A DNA stretch of 64,000 nt from Pollenia angustigena (taxonomy: Eukaryota; Arthropoda; Insecta; Diptera; Polleniidae), in assembly GCA_930367215.1 (NCBI GenBank), contig OV884056.1:234909127-234973126 (forward strand), read 5' to 3'. Each line of letters starts with the position of its first letter. The stretch's first letter is position 1. Shown here piece after piece: positions 23,627 through 35,583 of this stretch. The notes below the pieces were generated by a model. The model saw nothing but the letters and a program-made list of their open reading frames with translations. It made no database searches and was not told where the DNA came from. The translations under genes and the position numbers were made by a program.

Positions 23627-24543
23627 CAAGGTTGGCAACCGAAGCTTATTTTGGTGTCGGTATTAAATTATTTAGTATCTGTCCACATGTGGCAGGCCTT
23701 TTTGAAGACTTCTTCTTTTAAAAGATTGGGTTCTTATGATGTCCTGCCTCCAAAAATATGCCTTCTAGAAGTTTTAAATATCTTTTGGTACGACCTTCCA
23801 TTATATTCATTACACATTCGCTACATCCTAAACAAAGCTGTTAAGATTTAATATCCTTTTTAGTGACCGCGGTTAGTTCCTTATTTTTGAAGGAAAAGAA
23901 ATTCAATTAACAAGGTTTCGTTTGAATGTGCTAAATGCCCATTTCATACTATTGATAAACTGAAATTTATTGTTGATGGGATAAGCTATTCATGTGCGTA
24001 TTTCACTGGTTGATTAGGTCAGATCGTCAAGAAACTTCATCCGAAGATTTTAGAAGAACTAAGGATAAGGATAATAAAACTGTTAAGCGATTAAGAATTA
24101 TAAACCCCAGTTTTACTTGTAACAACATTAAAGTTTAAGCAAAAACAACAGCAATAAACAGTGAGTTTATCTTTTCTTACAGTCCCGACTACAATTGGTT
24201 GACCCCTTTCCATTTTTATAAAAAAAAAATGTTAGCAAAAGCTAAAAGACATTCTTCATATTCCATTTATATGTCTTTAAAAATTCCTGTAGAAGGAAGG
24301 AAGAGTGGAAGGGCTTGCTCCCAATGACAACCTGTGTTTAAAGAAATAATTATGGAATAGGGCGAGGAGTGCTTATGTCTACCAAATAAGGCCTTCCATA
24401 AGGCCTATTTACTCATTATTTTTACCACTGGTTATCGGTATACCGGTTCAGAAACTTTATCGGTATCAACACCGGAATTTAATTGTAAACGATATATATG
24501 TAAGCAGTATCGGTATTTGTAACGGTATCGGTTGCCAACCTTG
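23627..24543. mobile_element. hAT-like non-autonomous element P
   Basis: CAAGGTTGGCAACCGA and TCGGTTGCCAACCTTG are perfect 16-bp inverted ends. The flanking octamers ATATTATT and CTATTTTT agree at six of eight positions, as expected for an aged 8-bp hAT duplication. A foldback A copy sits inside (23930-24195). TATCGGTA motifs are frequent near the right end. The 81-residue plus frame at the left has no hAT motif. Confidence 0.7.
23930..24195. repeat. Foldback family A, copy 3, inside element P
   Basis: Shares ACTGAAATTTATTGTTGATG, TTTCACTGGTTGATTAGG and TTTATCTTTTCTTACA with the copies at 0.1 and 8.8 kb. Confidence 0.6.
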
Positions 24544-25593
24544 CTATTTTTTTTTTAATATTTCTATGTTGTTTTGTTATTGCTTTTTGTGTATTACAAA
24601 TATACAAACACATAAAATAAATTCAATTAATTTATAATTGATATTCAATCAATTTTAATTTATTTTTGCGCAAACATGTTAATGCATGTCCATTTAATTT
24701 TATTAATGAAAACATCATAAAGATTTACACATTTTTTTTTTGCATACTCCAGTACAGACACACGCAAATTTTATTTAATCCCAACAAAATTTTATAACAG
24801 CACACACACATGCAGACCCCAATTTACAATACTCATGCCCCATTACATTTATTTATACACACATATTTACACTCTCATCAAATACATGCGAGATAAATAT
24901 TGGACTTAATGGGTCAATCAATAATTGTGCTCTCAGTTTAGTCTTTTACATGCATATTGGTGTGTGTACTATAAACGTGTGCGTGTGTGTGTGTGTGTGT
25001 GCTTGTGTCTGTTTTATTGGCACATTGTTAAAATTGTGTTCTACTGATATTTAATACGAAAGCGTTATTAAAACCCTGTTAATGTGGTGCGAACTAAATG
25101 TTAATTTTACACAACGAACACACAAGAGACTGAATAATTTGAAATTATCAATAAAAACATTAATTTAATTATACAACTGAAATGAGTTAGTACATAATGG
25201 CAATTGAAACGCTATGGGAAAATTTCAAGTATTGGCATATTGTAAAGATCGAGGCTCGAGATATTTCTATAGGAAAATGTTAAATGGCTTTAATAATAAT
25301 TTTTTTAATAACATTATACATATACATACAAACAGATTGTGTTACATTAATAAAAGGGATATTAAGCTCAGACTCGAATAAAACAGAATGCTTTATTCGG
25401 CTATGGGGAATCATTCTGAAGTAAACTTTATGTGGGATCCGGGATAAATAATAATAGACCGACCCTCATAAAACCTGAAGTCGTAATTTCAAGTCATATA
25501 CATTTTCAAGGCAGTGTTGTTATAAGTGTTTTCTAAGAGAAGGCTTTATATTGGAACTATTGTAAGTTATGGACCCATAATCACAAAATCTAA
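24544..25593. other. AT-rich stretch with a GT microsatellite
   Basis: Contains a GT run at 24977-25001 and many ACACAC-type motifs. No gene or bounded element recognised. Confidence 0.5.
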
Positions 25594-26451
25594 AGCTAAG
25601 ATCCTACTATCGGCTCAAATAGCACAATCTGTGACGATTTTTATCGTGCTATATCGGCGCACATTTAAAAACATTGCAGAATTTATGCTTGGGTTGTCCC
25701 ATTATCGTCGCACATTGTGGCAATTTTTTTCGGTTCATATAGGCTAAAACTCAATTGCGACAATAATCGGTACACTGCGGTCACACTATCGTGCTATTTG
25801 GGCAAATTAAATCATATGTTTTTGTTTATTTGCTTGTTTGGCAAACATAATTTTACTTTAGAAATTCTCTCTCTGAATATTCCATTATGTTTCCTAACAA
25901 TTTTAAATAATATATTAATATACATATAATAAAAAATGTATTCAATTTGATTCAAACTTACTGCACTTGTTTTTTTTTTTTTTGTAATTGTTGTTTTGTA
26001 AAAATATGTTTACAAACCAGAGTGGCAAGATCGGTACAACTGAAATGTTTTGGTTTAAGCGAATTGCTGTCTTTAACAGTACAAATAATACAAATAATAG
26101 ATAAAAGAAATGTAATTTGGGTACAATTAAGCTCAAAAAAGTAAAATTTAAGTAGCCAGTTGGTGTAATTTAAAAATTTATTTTTGCCATCCCTTGTATC
26201 GGCGCTGATTGGCGACTGTTATCGGTGCACAAGTGGCCGATAAAAATCGGTACATATTAAACAATTTGATTGCTCCACATTGTGCAAAAGATTGTTCACA
26301 TTATCGGCGCATCAAGGTTAATTTTTATTGTCCACAATCAGCACAATTTCGGCACAGATTGTCGCATATTAAAAAATTTTGACCGTTAACACTATCGGCA
26401 CATGAAATACGACAAAAATTGGTACATGGCGCCGATAGTGGGATCTTAGCT
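25594..26451. mobile_element. MITE family Q (Harbinger-like, TAA duplication)
   Basis: AGCTAAGATCCTACTATCGG at the left mirrors CCGATAGTGGGATCTTAGCT at the right; TAA flanks both ends exactly. Subterminal parts contain many ATCGGCGCACA/TATCGTGC motifs in both orientations. The middle (about 25.96-26.19 kb) ends TTTTGCCATCCCTTG and resembles the hAT-like MITE family F, so it is probably a later insertion. Frames inside are chance. Confidence 0.85.
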
Positions 26452-26811
26452 TAAGGCATATAAAACTAAATTGAACGAAATTTGCATAACGTCAGCATTA
26501 TTGGTTTAGGCGTGTTAGAGTTATTTTCGGTAAGAGGTCTTTGATTACAAAACTCCATCCGATTAAAAAAAAAACACCGGACAAAATCTTCACCATCATG
26601 TATCCCGTAGGAGACGGGAGGCAATAAAATTTTTTCTTCGCTTCTTTTTTTTTTTTTTTTTTTTTGTCATTATTTTTTTTTATTGAATCTTCATATATTA
26701 AATATGAACTAACAATAATTAATCAAATCTTAACCTAATACGTTATTTTATCTCCTGCCAGTGCCAGACAAAATTTTCTTCATCACGGGTTATGTTCACT
26801 TTTATAGGTGT

Positions 26812-29483
26812 TTATCGCTCATCTAATTGGGTAAGTGCTGCAGTGTCTCTTCTTCTTAAGCGAGTGTGGCCGCCATGATTTAAAATATTTCGAGCTAGTG
26901 GATTTGGGTGTTGTTCAAGCCTTTTTAAATATTTTATTGCATATTTTGTAATCATAGATTTCACTAATGGCACATTGAGATCCTTATGAATGTTTGAGTT
27001 TTTAACATACCAGGGAGCGGCTGTGATTATTCGAAGAAGTTTATTTTGGCGCCTTTGAATTTTGTCGATATTAGAGGCCGAGGCAGTGCCCCATAGTTGA
27101 ATACCGTAGCACCAGATAGGCTTTAAGATAGAGTTGTAAAGTAGAAGCTTGCAATCGAGACTAAGGACAGAATTTCTTCCAATAAGCCAATGAATTTGAA
27201 TGGCTTTTAGTTTCATTTGAGTTAATTTTGCCTCTATATGGCATTTCCACGTTAATCGCCGATCCAGATGTATACCGAGAATTTAACATGCGAATGTTGA
27301 GGAATTATTTGATTATTGATTGTAATAGGGGGGCAAGATTCCCGGCGCAAAGTGAATGTTATATGTACACATTTTTGCTCATTGACCATTATCCTCCATT
27401 GTCTTAACCATATTTCTAGTTGAAATATATGATGCTGTAAGTAACGCGATGCTTCATAACGATTTTCGTGGACGCTTAGAAAAGCTGTATCGTCTGCAAA
27501 TGTTGAAGTTTGTGTGTAGTTGCTTGTTGGCATGTCCGAAGTATAAATTAAGTATAATAGGGGGCCCAGGATGCTGCCTTGTGGGACTCCAGCGGCAATG
27601 GGCTGAGGTGAACTTAAGAAATTTCCTTCTTTAATAATAAATTGACGACCGACTAAGTAGCTTTCTAGCAGCTTGTGTGTGTTTGCTGGTAAATTTTGCT
27701 TCAATTTGTGTAATAAGCCTTCATGCCAGACTTTGTCAAAAGCTTGCGAAACATCGATGAAGAGTGCTGAGCAATATTTCTTTTCTTCAAATGCTTTTCT
27801 TATGACATTTACTATACGATGAGTCTGCTCGATTGTGCTGTGTTTTCTTCTAAATCCGAACTGATGGTTTGGAATACATCTATTTTCACTTAAAATTGGT
27901 GTTAATTTTGAAACTAATAATTTCTCAAACAGCTTTGACATATTTGATAATAAGCTAATAGGTCTATAAGACTCAACTTTTGTATGATCTTTACCTGGCT
28001 TTGGTATCATGGTAACTAAGTAAACCTTCCATTTTTCAGGATAGTATTCAAGGCGTAAAATAGCATTAAAAATAAAAAGAATAATTTTCTTTGCTATGCG
28101 AGCTAGCTCCAAAAGCATTTTATTACTGATTTTATCAATACCAGGTGCCTTCTTAGTGTTTAAGTCACAAATAGCCTTTTCGATTTCTCTTATCTCAAAT
28201 CTGAAGGGAATAGCTGCTCTAGCATCAACAGGTGGTAACTCGACCGCAATATTGTGAGATATATTTGGTGTAAATACGTTTTTCAAATGATTTACAAACA
28301 GGTTTCCTTTTTCATTATCATTTCTTGCCCAACTACCATTCAAGTTTCTTAATGGTGGCTTAGATATAACTGGCCTTTTTAGATTTCTAGCTGCACGCCA
28401 TAATGAGTAGTCAGATTGTGGAGTTGCATCAAGTTCCTTAAGATATTTTTCTAGAGAAGCCGTTTTCTGATTCTGTAGCAACTTTCTTAGCCTTTTTGTG
28501 CATTCTTTTAATAAAATCTTAAGTTGCGGGGATCTGTAAAGTTGCCACTCTCTTCGAACTCTCCTTTTTTCAGTCAAGAGCCGCTCGACATCTGAAGAAC
28601 ATATTTTATTATTTTTAATTTTTTTGAGGGTAACGCTGGAGTGTTGAACAGCTAGTTTAAGATAACTGTCAACGTTAACAAGAGAGAGATCCACATTCTC
28701 CGGTGTACTAAGCGGAATATTTTCTGTGCAATGGGCACTGAGAAATTTTTTATATTTTAACCAATTTATTTGTGTGGCTGGCGTCGCTAAGTAACCTGAC
28801 GGAAATACAATTCTATTTGGGTTCGATATAGTAACAATTGTAGGTGTGTGGTCGGATGATAATTCTAGGGAAGCTTCAACATGAATCGTTTCTGTGGGGA
28901 TGTTTTTAACCACGCCAAAGTCGATAACATCTGGAATTTTTTGCTGATCAGTAGGCCAATATGTTGGTTGCCCGCTCGCGACCACATTTAAACCCATTTT
29001 AGAGATTGTGTTAAACAAAACACGACCTTTTGGTGTTATAAGTCGTGACCCCCAGAAGGTATGTTTAGCGTTATAATCGCCAGCGGCCAGAAAACAGGGT
29101 CCTAATGATTTATAATATTTATAATATTGGCCTTCTGATATGGAAAATCTAGGTGGAGAGTATAAAGAAGAAATTACTATGTTTCGATTTAGCTCCTCAA
29201 CACAAATAGTCGTTGCTTGCAGATAGTCTTCACGGTGATCACACATAATGTAGTGTTTGACTCGAGTTTTTATTAAGATGGCAGAACCTCCACAAGCTCT
29301 ATCTCGAGGGTCCTTGGTATCATATAGTATATAACCATTGATTTTAAACGTATTTCTTGAGGTCAAATGAGTTTCAGAAATCATCATGACATCAATTTGT
29401 TTATTTTTAAGAAAGTATTCTAATTCATTTTTATATTGGCGGATGCCGTTTGCGTTCCAAAAACAAATTTTTAAACAGTTCAT
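26812..29483 (-). pseudogene. Jockey-like ORF2: AP-endonuclease and reverse transcriptase, one frameshift
   Basis: The first 743 codons (29483 to 27252) are open. Endonuclease motifs: WNANG at residues 9-13, SETHL with the catalytic glutamate at 37, GDYNAKH at 135-141, and SSDH at 209-212. Reverse transcriptase motifs follow: KAPGIDKI, SYRPISLL, the motif A segment FIDVSQAFDKVWH, motif B GVPQGSILGPLL, and the catalytic FADD at about 662-665. The frame is lost just after HVK near 27280; the copy at 36.1 kb has one extra base there and reads on as YLGIHLDRRLTW, so a one-base deletion is the cause. The remaining C-terminal region (thumb and Cys/His-poor tail, e.g. YGIQLWGTAS, KYLKRLEQHPNPLARN) is open at 27216-26812. 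Total length, about 890 residues, is normal for Jockey ORF2. Start ATG chosen because it overlaps the ORF1 stop. Confidence 0.93.
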
Positions 29484-30990
29484 GGTTTGTTAAGTACAGC
29501 TTGCAATAACATCGATTGCATTCTAAGCATTTCCTGCATCATATTACCCATTGTGTTCGTAAAATTATTTACTGTTTGCACTAATGTTTCCATGGTTTTT
29601 TCTAAACGACTTAAATTAGAAACCGGAGTTTCATCATTACTTGGCGAGGCACCTTGCATTGGCTGATGGCTTGATTTTAGGACGTTAGCGTAAGAGGTTC
29701 TGTTATTACTAGGCTGGGGGGCTTGAATTGCATTTGTGTTTACCTGATTTGCAACCTGCATTTGAGGGGTATTTGTTTTCGGTCCAACCGTCTGCTTGAC
29801 AATATTATATACTGGGCATCCTCTATAATTGGCAGTGTGATTACCGCCACAGTTGCTACATTTTTTTTACGTTGGGGTCGGTTTTAGACTTATCGCAAGA
29901 AACTGTACCGTGTAGTTTACCACATACTACGCAGACAGGGGGTAAGTAGCAGTATGCCTTGGTATGGCCAAATTCTTGGCAGTTTAAGCACTGAACAGGT
30001 CCATTTTTTTGTGCGGCTCTTCTATAGTTATTCTTCTGTAGAGAATATATTTTAAATTGTAAATAGGATGTGTTTCGTTTTTTTAAGTTTTACGTCGCCG
30101 GGTTCAAACTCCACTCGAAAAAGTGGTTGGGGAATTTTTTCTCTATTTTTAATATTTACTACATGTTTTACCTTGAAGCCTTTTTCTTCTAGGAATGTTT
30201 TAACCTCTTCTGGGTCCACACATGAATCAATACCCTTAATCACTACCTGTAGACCTTTACTGCTTTTCAGTTGGTAGGTATAAAAGTTTTTTTTAAGCGT
30301 TTCAAAGTTGTTTACTATTTTGCGAAAATCATTCTCATTATTGACTTGTATTTTTGTCTCGTTTATACTTCCACGCTTTATAGCCGCTACGTAAAACGAA
30401 TTTTCACCTATCACCGATATCAAACTCTTTATGAGCTCATTTGAATTTTGCTCCCTTAGATATATCGGGGGAGGCTTGGATGGTTTAATGACGTTTGGTG
30501 CTTCAGAGGATTCATCCTCCAGAATTGCAAAACGATTTTGAGTATTTATTTTATCAAAAGATGGTACTTTTGAGGCCGAAGCAACTGCTGCATAGGTAGG
30601 GCTGCGTCCCCGTTTAAGCACTGTTATGTACCTGTCCATACCAACTTGTACTGTAGGCTTTTGACAACTTTTTACAGGGGGGTTTTCCATTGCATTTGAG
30701 TTCATGGTATCATTTCCCACTAAATTTGTTTTTGACGTCACGGCAATACTTGCTGGCCTGGCAACACTTGTCACCAAATCTTGTTGTAGTTTTTTTAATG
30801 AGTCACTATCCACCGTTTGTGTAAATACCGAGGGTGAGAGGGAACGTGTTCGAGTAATTGGCTTAGCCGTTAGGTAGTTTATATTGTTTTGTTTTGTTTT
30901 ATTTATTTCTGCATTATTTTCATTTGCATTAACTAAAACGTAAACGTTTCTTTCATTTTGTCTTAGTGTTGTTTCACTGTTTGTACTCAT
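29480..30990 (-). pseudogene. Jockey-like ORF1 (gag-like, zinc knuckles), two frameshifts
   Basis: Codes for the RNA-binding protein that packages the element RNA. The first 312 codons from 30990 are open, with a basic Ser/Thr/Asn-rich N-terminus and a folded region before the knuckles (ENSFYVAAIKRG, LQVVIKGIDSCVDPEEVK). After a frame change near 30.06 kb come CLNCQEFGHTKAYC, CVVCGKLHGTVSC and, after a second shift in an eight-A run near 29.87 kb, CSNCGGNHTANYRGC: three CCHC knuckles. The last 93 residues (29761-29480) include a Met/Leu/Gln-rich heptad-like segment suggesting a coiled coil. The stop overlaps the ORF2 start. Confidence 0.9.
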
Positions 30991-31040
30991 GCAAAGAGTT
31001 GTTTTTGTTTTTCACCGTTTTGCTTTGCTTTAATATTTTT

Positions 31041-31666
31041 ATTATTTATTGTATTTTACAACAACAAAAGAAAAAACCAGAATTTAAATGTTTTGTTCAG
31101 AATATGTTTACACATGTATGAACATTCATACGTACATACATATATATTTTTACTGTTTTATTTAATTTAATTTTATCGTTTTAAATTGTTCACTATTATG
31201 TTAAGTAATTTAAATAACAAAATATATTATTTTTTTTTTTAAGCGTCCATTCGCTGCTTATATTTATGTATGTATTACAAAATCAAATGTGATTAATTAA
31301 TAGTTCAAATCGTATGCGGGGCTAAAAATACACGTCTGTATCACAACAAAGCACAAACCGAATTTAGTTTTCTTGGGCTGAGCAGGTTGACGTGTCAAGC
31401 CTTAGCCTTGGCGTCCATTAATACACGTTCGTTTTCCTTGACGCGATGCAAAAAAACTTCACGGCTCTTGGAGTGATGCACGTGTTCAATGCGTTCATTA
31501 TTGTTAGCACGATCTTACCACACACACGTTTGTGTACAAAAACAACGACTGCGTGGGGGGTGACATTGTATATATACACGGCCAGATTGTCCTTTTGAAC
31601 AGCACCATGACCTTTAGCCTCAAAATTAAAAATAAAAGAACAAAAAATATTGACGTTTTATAACTA
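31041..31666. other. Possible 5' UTR of the Jockey element, otherwise no features
   Basis: AT-rich to about 31.3 kb, then a GC-richer 180 bp (31.32-31.50 kb). This part could belong to the element's 5' UTR or to host DNA; I cannot decide from one full-length copy. Confidence 0.35.
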
Positions 31667-32175
31667 CAGTTATTTCCGCTTAATTGAGTTTCTAAAAATG
31701 CACGACTTTTGACGCAATTAAACGGGAACTCAATTAAGCAGTACTCGGTTAATTGAATCACCGACGCAATTAAAACGAAAATAGCTTAAATGAGCAAGAT
31801 GTGCAGTAAAGCGAAACATCCATGTGTAGATAGAAAATAAAGCTCATTTCTTTATTTATTAAGTTAAAAAATGGTTTAGGTTTTTTAAAACAAAATAAAA
31901 ATCAGGTACGTTCATCGTATAATCTTTCTTGCCGCAAAATAATTTGTTTACGTTTGTGGAGGCAAAAACACATTAAGTAGACGGAAACAATTAACCGAAA
32001 CATTTGCTCGTGTTTTTCGCAATACGGTCTTATTTTGCGAAATAACTAAGCGGGTGACGCAATTAAACGGAACTCAACTAAACGGGTATTTTTACATAGA
32101 CAGTTATACTGAATGATTTCGTTCCATGATTTTTAGTGCAATAAAACGGGAAACTCAATTAACCGAAAACAACTG
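31667..32175. mobile_element. TA-flanked MITE (CAGTT ends)
   Basis: CAGTTATTTCCGCTTAATTG at the left mirrors CAATTAACCGAAAACAACTG at the right, with TA on both sides. Within each half GACGCAATTAAACGG and AACTCAATTAA repeat several times. TA duplication and CAGT ends suggest Tc1/mariner/pogo mobilisation. No transposase. Confidence 0.85.
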
Positions 32176-33097
32176 TACATACTATATACCAGCACTATTG
32201 GGATTTTTTCGTGTTAATCCTAACGCGAAATACGCAATGTGGTGGTTTTGAATAACCCCAATTATCGAGAACGTCGAGGAATTGACAAATTTGGATCTGC
32301 TTCAACACTGTGGCTCACGGCTGCGATGTTTTCAGTTGAACGACCCGTTCGAACACGCGTTGGTGTTTTCACATTTTGTATCGAGCCTGTCGACTCAAAT
32401 TTAACGACCAAATTCTTAATAGCGGTCTCAGAAGGAAGATTATGTTGTCCGAAAATATCACGAATTTTACGAAATGTAACTTTAACAGAACCACCACTTT
32501 CGTAGTGGATTTAAATTATTTGAATTGAAATTGAATTCATTGTAGCAATTGCCAATGCAGCTACAACGAATACGTCAAAAAACTAAATTTCAAAACTATC
32601 ATGTTGTTGGTGTTGCTACAATTTAAAAATAAAGTTCTTGTTGAAATACTCGATATATGATATCAATGTTTTTGTGATGAAGCTCCCCCATAATTGAGCG
32701 GGCAGAGTTTTTTTTTACTAAAATAACAATAAATCGTTTAAATAGAGCACAAAAAAAGTAATTAATGTTGTAAGACCAAAAAATGCCAGCAAAATGCTCG
32801 GTCAGATTTTTCAAAAACTATTGAGAAATTAGTAGTTGGAAATTTTTGCATCAGCCTTCATCCTCCGACTACCACTTGTTTCGATAGCAAGAACTCAAAA
32901 CTGGCATAATTCGGCACCTAAAGTTTTTGAATATTTTGAAAAAAAAATATACTAAATGTATTTCAGAGCTAAAATACTATTTCAGATGTCTTCAGTAAAA
33001 TTGTATGGCGATTCCTTTCTTAGAATATATTAACCCTCTAACACTAATTTTAAGCGGTAATTTTTGTCCTTTTTTAACTTTTCCACAAAAGTATACT
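32176..33097. other. Stretch without recognised genes
   Basis: An 88-residue plus frame at 32239-32505 has coding-like composition (ERRGIDKFGSASTLWLTAAM) but no recognisable domain; it could be decayed transposon coding sequence. The rest is AT-rich. Confidence 0.35.
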
Positions 33098-33326
33098 TAA
33101 ACGGCACTTTAAAGGGTTAAAATGTTACGCGAATATTTTCTGCATCAAATTTCACTAGGGGTCTTCTAAGCCCAAAATTCGTGCAATGTATGTAAACAGA
33201 TTTTTGAAATTCCGGGCCTTGAAATTTTTGAATTTTTCGAACGATTTTTTGATCGGAGAAGACCCCTAGTGAAATTTGATGCATAAAATATTCTTGGAAC
33301 ATTTTAACGCTCTAAACTGCCGTTTA
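33098..33326. repeat. Foldback element S
   Basis: TAAACGGCACTTTAAAGGG and CATCAAATTTCACTAGGGGT on the left are mirrored by ACCCCTAGTGAAATTTGATG and GCTCTAAACTGCCGTTTA on the right. Arms are about 80 bp, loop about 85 bp. The minus-strand frame at 33117-33302 runs through both arms. Confidence 0.8.
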
Positions 33327-34087
33327 TTTGCAAGTAATGAGGCTGGCGGCGATGACACGATTTTGTTGAACTGTGTTATCAGCTGCTCGGCATATCTATG
33401 AAAATGCATTTGTCTCCTGATTTTCGAATGGAAAAAGAGGAAAAAAAGTTAAACTGAAAAATCGATAACACTATATATATTTTATGTTTAATAAGCTAAA
33501 TGTTCAAAATTGTCAATGGTCATAGAATTCGGTCTCTCCTTTAGTTCGAGCTTAATGTTTTTGTGCCCAAATTGAACTTAAATTCTGAAATAGGACTACC
33601 TTAATAAATTGAAAAAATAAAATTGACTAAATTGAAATATGAATTATTAAAAAATCTGAATTGATCTATTGTTATATTTTCCTTTATTGCTTAAACTTTT
33701 TCTTTTTTTATGTCTAATTATAGGTATGTATGTATGTATTGTATGTCTAATTTATAATATTCATTATTTAAAGATATTTAAAATTCCAATAATAATAACT
33801 TTTAATTAGAAATGAATGCATTTTTAATTGTTTAGCAGTGTGATAATTTGATAAATACATGTTATAAGGTGTGTTCATTTTATTTACTAGCAGAAATTTG
33901 CAACGAGAGGTTAAATTAAAAAAATTACAAAATTTTAATTTGTATATAAAGCCAAGTTTTCAAAGGTATAACACAGCTAGGAGCCATAACTAATCATGGA
34001 CCTGGCAAAACAAAATTATGTTTGAAGGTTAAGATTCATGTTAAGGTTCTTTGTGCCGCATATAACCTAAAGGTCAACATCTACATA
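33327..34087. other. AT-rich stretch without features
   Basis: A short TATG-type microsatellite near 33.72 kb; nothing else recognised. Confidence 0.5.
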
Positions 34088-34165
34088 TCGTCGGTTGATT
34101 ATTTAATTGTCGTATGTCGTATGTAATTTGTATCCACGTACGACAATTAAATAGTCAACCGACGA
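34088..34165. repeat. Palindromic MITE (TCGTCGGTTGA ends)
   Basis: TCGTCGGTTGATTATTTAAT mirrors ATTAAATAGTCAACCGACGA around a short centre; TA lies outside each end. 78 bp hairpin. Confidence 0.8.
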
Positions 34166-35583
34166 TATATAAGTTTTGCTTGTCTTAAACCGACTTTGGA
34201 GAAGGGGTTTATATGAGTCTTTAGTCAATTCTGGCCCTACCGTTAAAAAATGTTTACCATATTTGGTATTATTGATTTATTTATTTGTTTTTATTAGTTT
34301 ATATTAATGCCAAAACTTATAAACAAATTACGCCACTTAAGGCTATTTTTGAGAGTTGTATTTTTATGGAAGATTTTTTAGAAAAATTGGAAAGGCGATT
34401 CATGTTGCAAAAAAAAATGTTTGAGCCAAATTTAATTTAAATAACAATATAATAAGATAGGTTATGGGCACAACGTCTATCCCGGAAAGAAATTTGTATA
34501 GGGGGCATGTGACCTTACACAGAATGAAAAAGAGTCGGGATAAATCAAGTTTTTAATTGTTTCTTTAAGTACGAGTCGAACTCAAAAATTCAAGTACGAA
34601 AAACACTAAAACGTAGTTAAAACAATCCTAAATGGGAGAACTTTCGAAAATCATTCCCGGAATTTCTTAAAATAACTACAAAATTCTTAATTCAAGTAAA
34701 ATAAGATTGAACTTTTCGTTGATATTGCCATTTTGAGAGTAAAATTACAAAGTCAGCTACAACAGCACCACTTCTTTTTTTCCATTACTTAGTTACTGAA
34801 TCTTCATATGGGCATTTCCGTCAAAAGGTCCACCGTGACCGAAAATTTAAAAGTTATTAAAAGCTGATTATTTTACGATATTGTTATAGAGAAATATTTA
34901 GATTTTACTAATTTTATAAATTTACCCATAAATTTGTTTACTAAGATGAACAATCAGACTGCGAAGTTGTGCAAACGCAATTTCTTATTTGTGAGAATGT
35001 TTTATTGTATGTTTTCTTTAATATTTCTCTTTTTAAAAGAGGTGGCATTTGCTAAAAATTATTCCAAAAAAATTTTCTTGCATGGTCTGTAATCTAAGGA
35101 AGAGTTCAAAGAGAAATATGTTATTCGGATAACGGTAAATTTTTATTTTATTTTAATTATTATAAAGTTAAATTATTATGGAAAAAAATTTCACGTTCGA
35201 AATGTCACGTATCGACCCAGATTTTGGCCTGAAAAAAGGAAAATACAGATGATTTTGGAATCAAACCAAAGACATTTGAATGCTACATTGCTACGTAAAA
35301 TTCTGAAAGCAGTTTGACGAAAAAATTGTGCCAGGTTTCGCTGCATTACGTCTTTTTATACATGGCCACAAAAGCTACTTCTGTTTTTGTTCACGTTCGA
35401 ACTGCTGCTGCTGTTGCCGTTATCTTTGACCTAGAATCGCGCCCTCCATAAACTTAAGCACAGATAACAGTGCTTTCTTAGTGCTATCATTTAAAGGTTA
35501 AGAGAACGTAAAAATATTTTTTTTTTAAATTTTATTGCATTTATGATGCTTACGATTGTCACGTTCAACACTTTGTAATCACC
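34166..35583. other. Stretch without recognised features
   Basis: Single-copy-looking AT-rich DNA. I see no open frame of interest and no inverted ends. Confidence 0.5.

Larger units (their letters stand above)
26645..31040 (-). mobile_element. Jockey-clade non-LTR retrotransposon, nearly full length
   Basis: Minus-strand element with ORF1 (gag-like, three zinc knuckles), ORF2 (endonuclease and reverse transcriptase, no RNase H) and a 3' UTR ending in a 21-base A tail (T run at 26645-26665). Content and order match the Jockey clade. ORF1 and ORF2 overlap as ATGA at 29480-29483. The 5' end is uncertain: ORF1 starts at 30990 and upstream DNA becomes AT-rich by about 31.04 kb. A CACGTCT at 31331 (AGACGTG on the element strand) could be a downstream promoter element of a longer 5' UTR. 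I found no target duplication. Two frameshifts in ORF1 and one in ORF2 make it inactive as read. Confidence 0.93.
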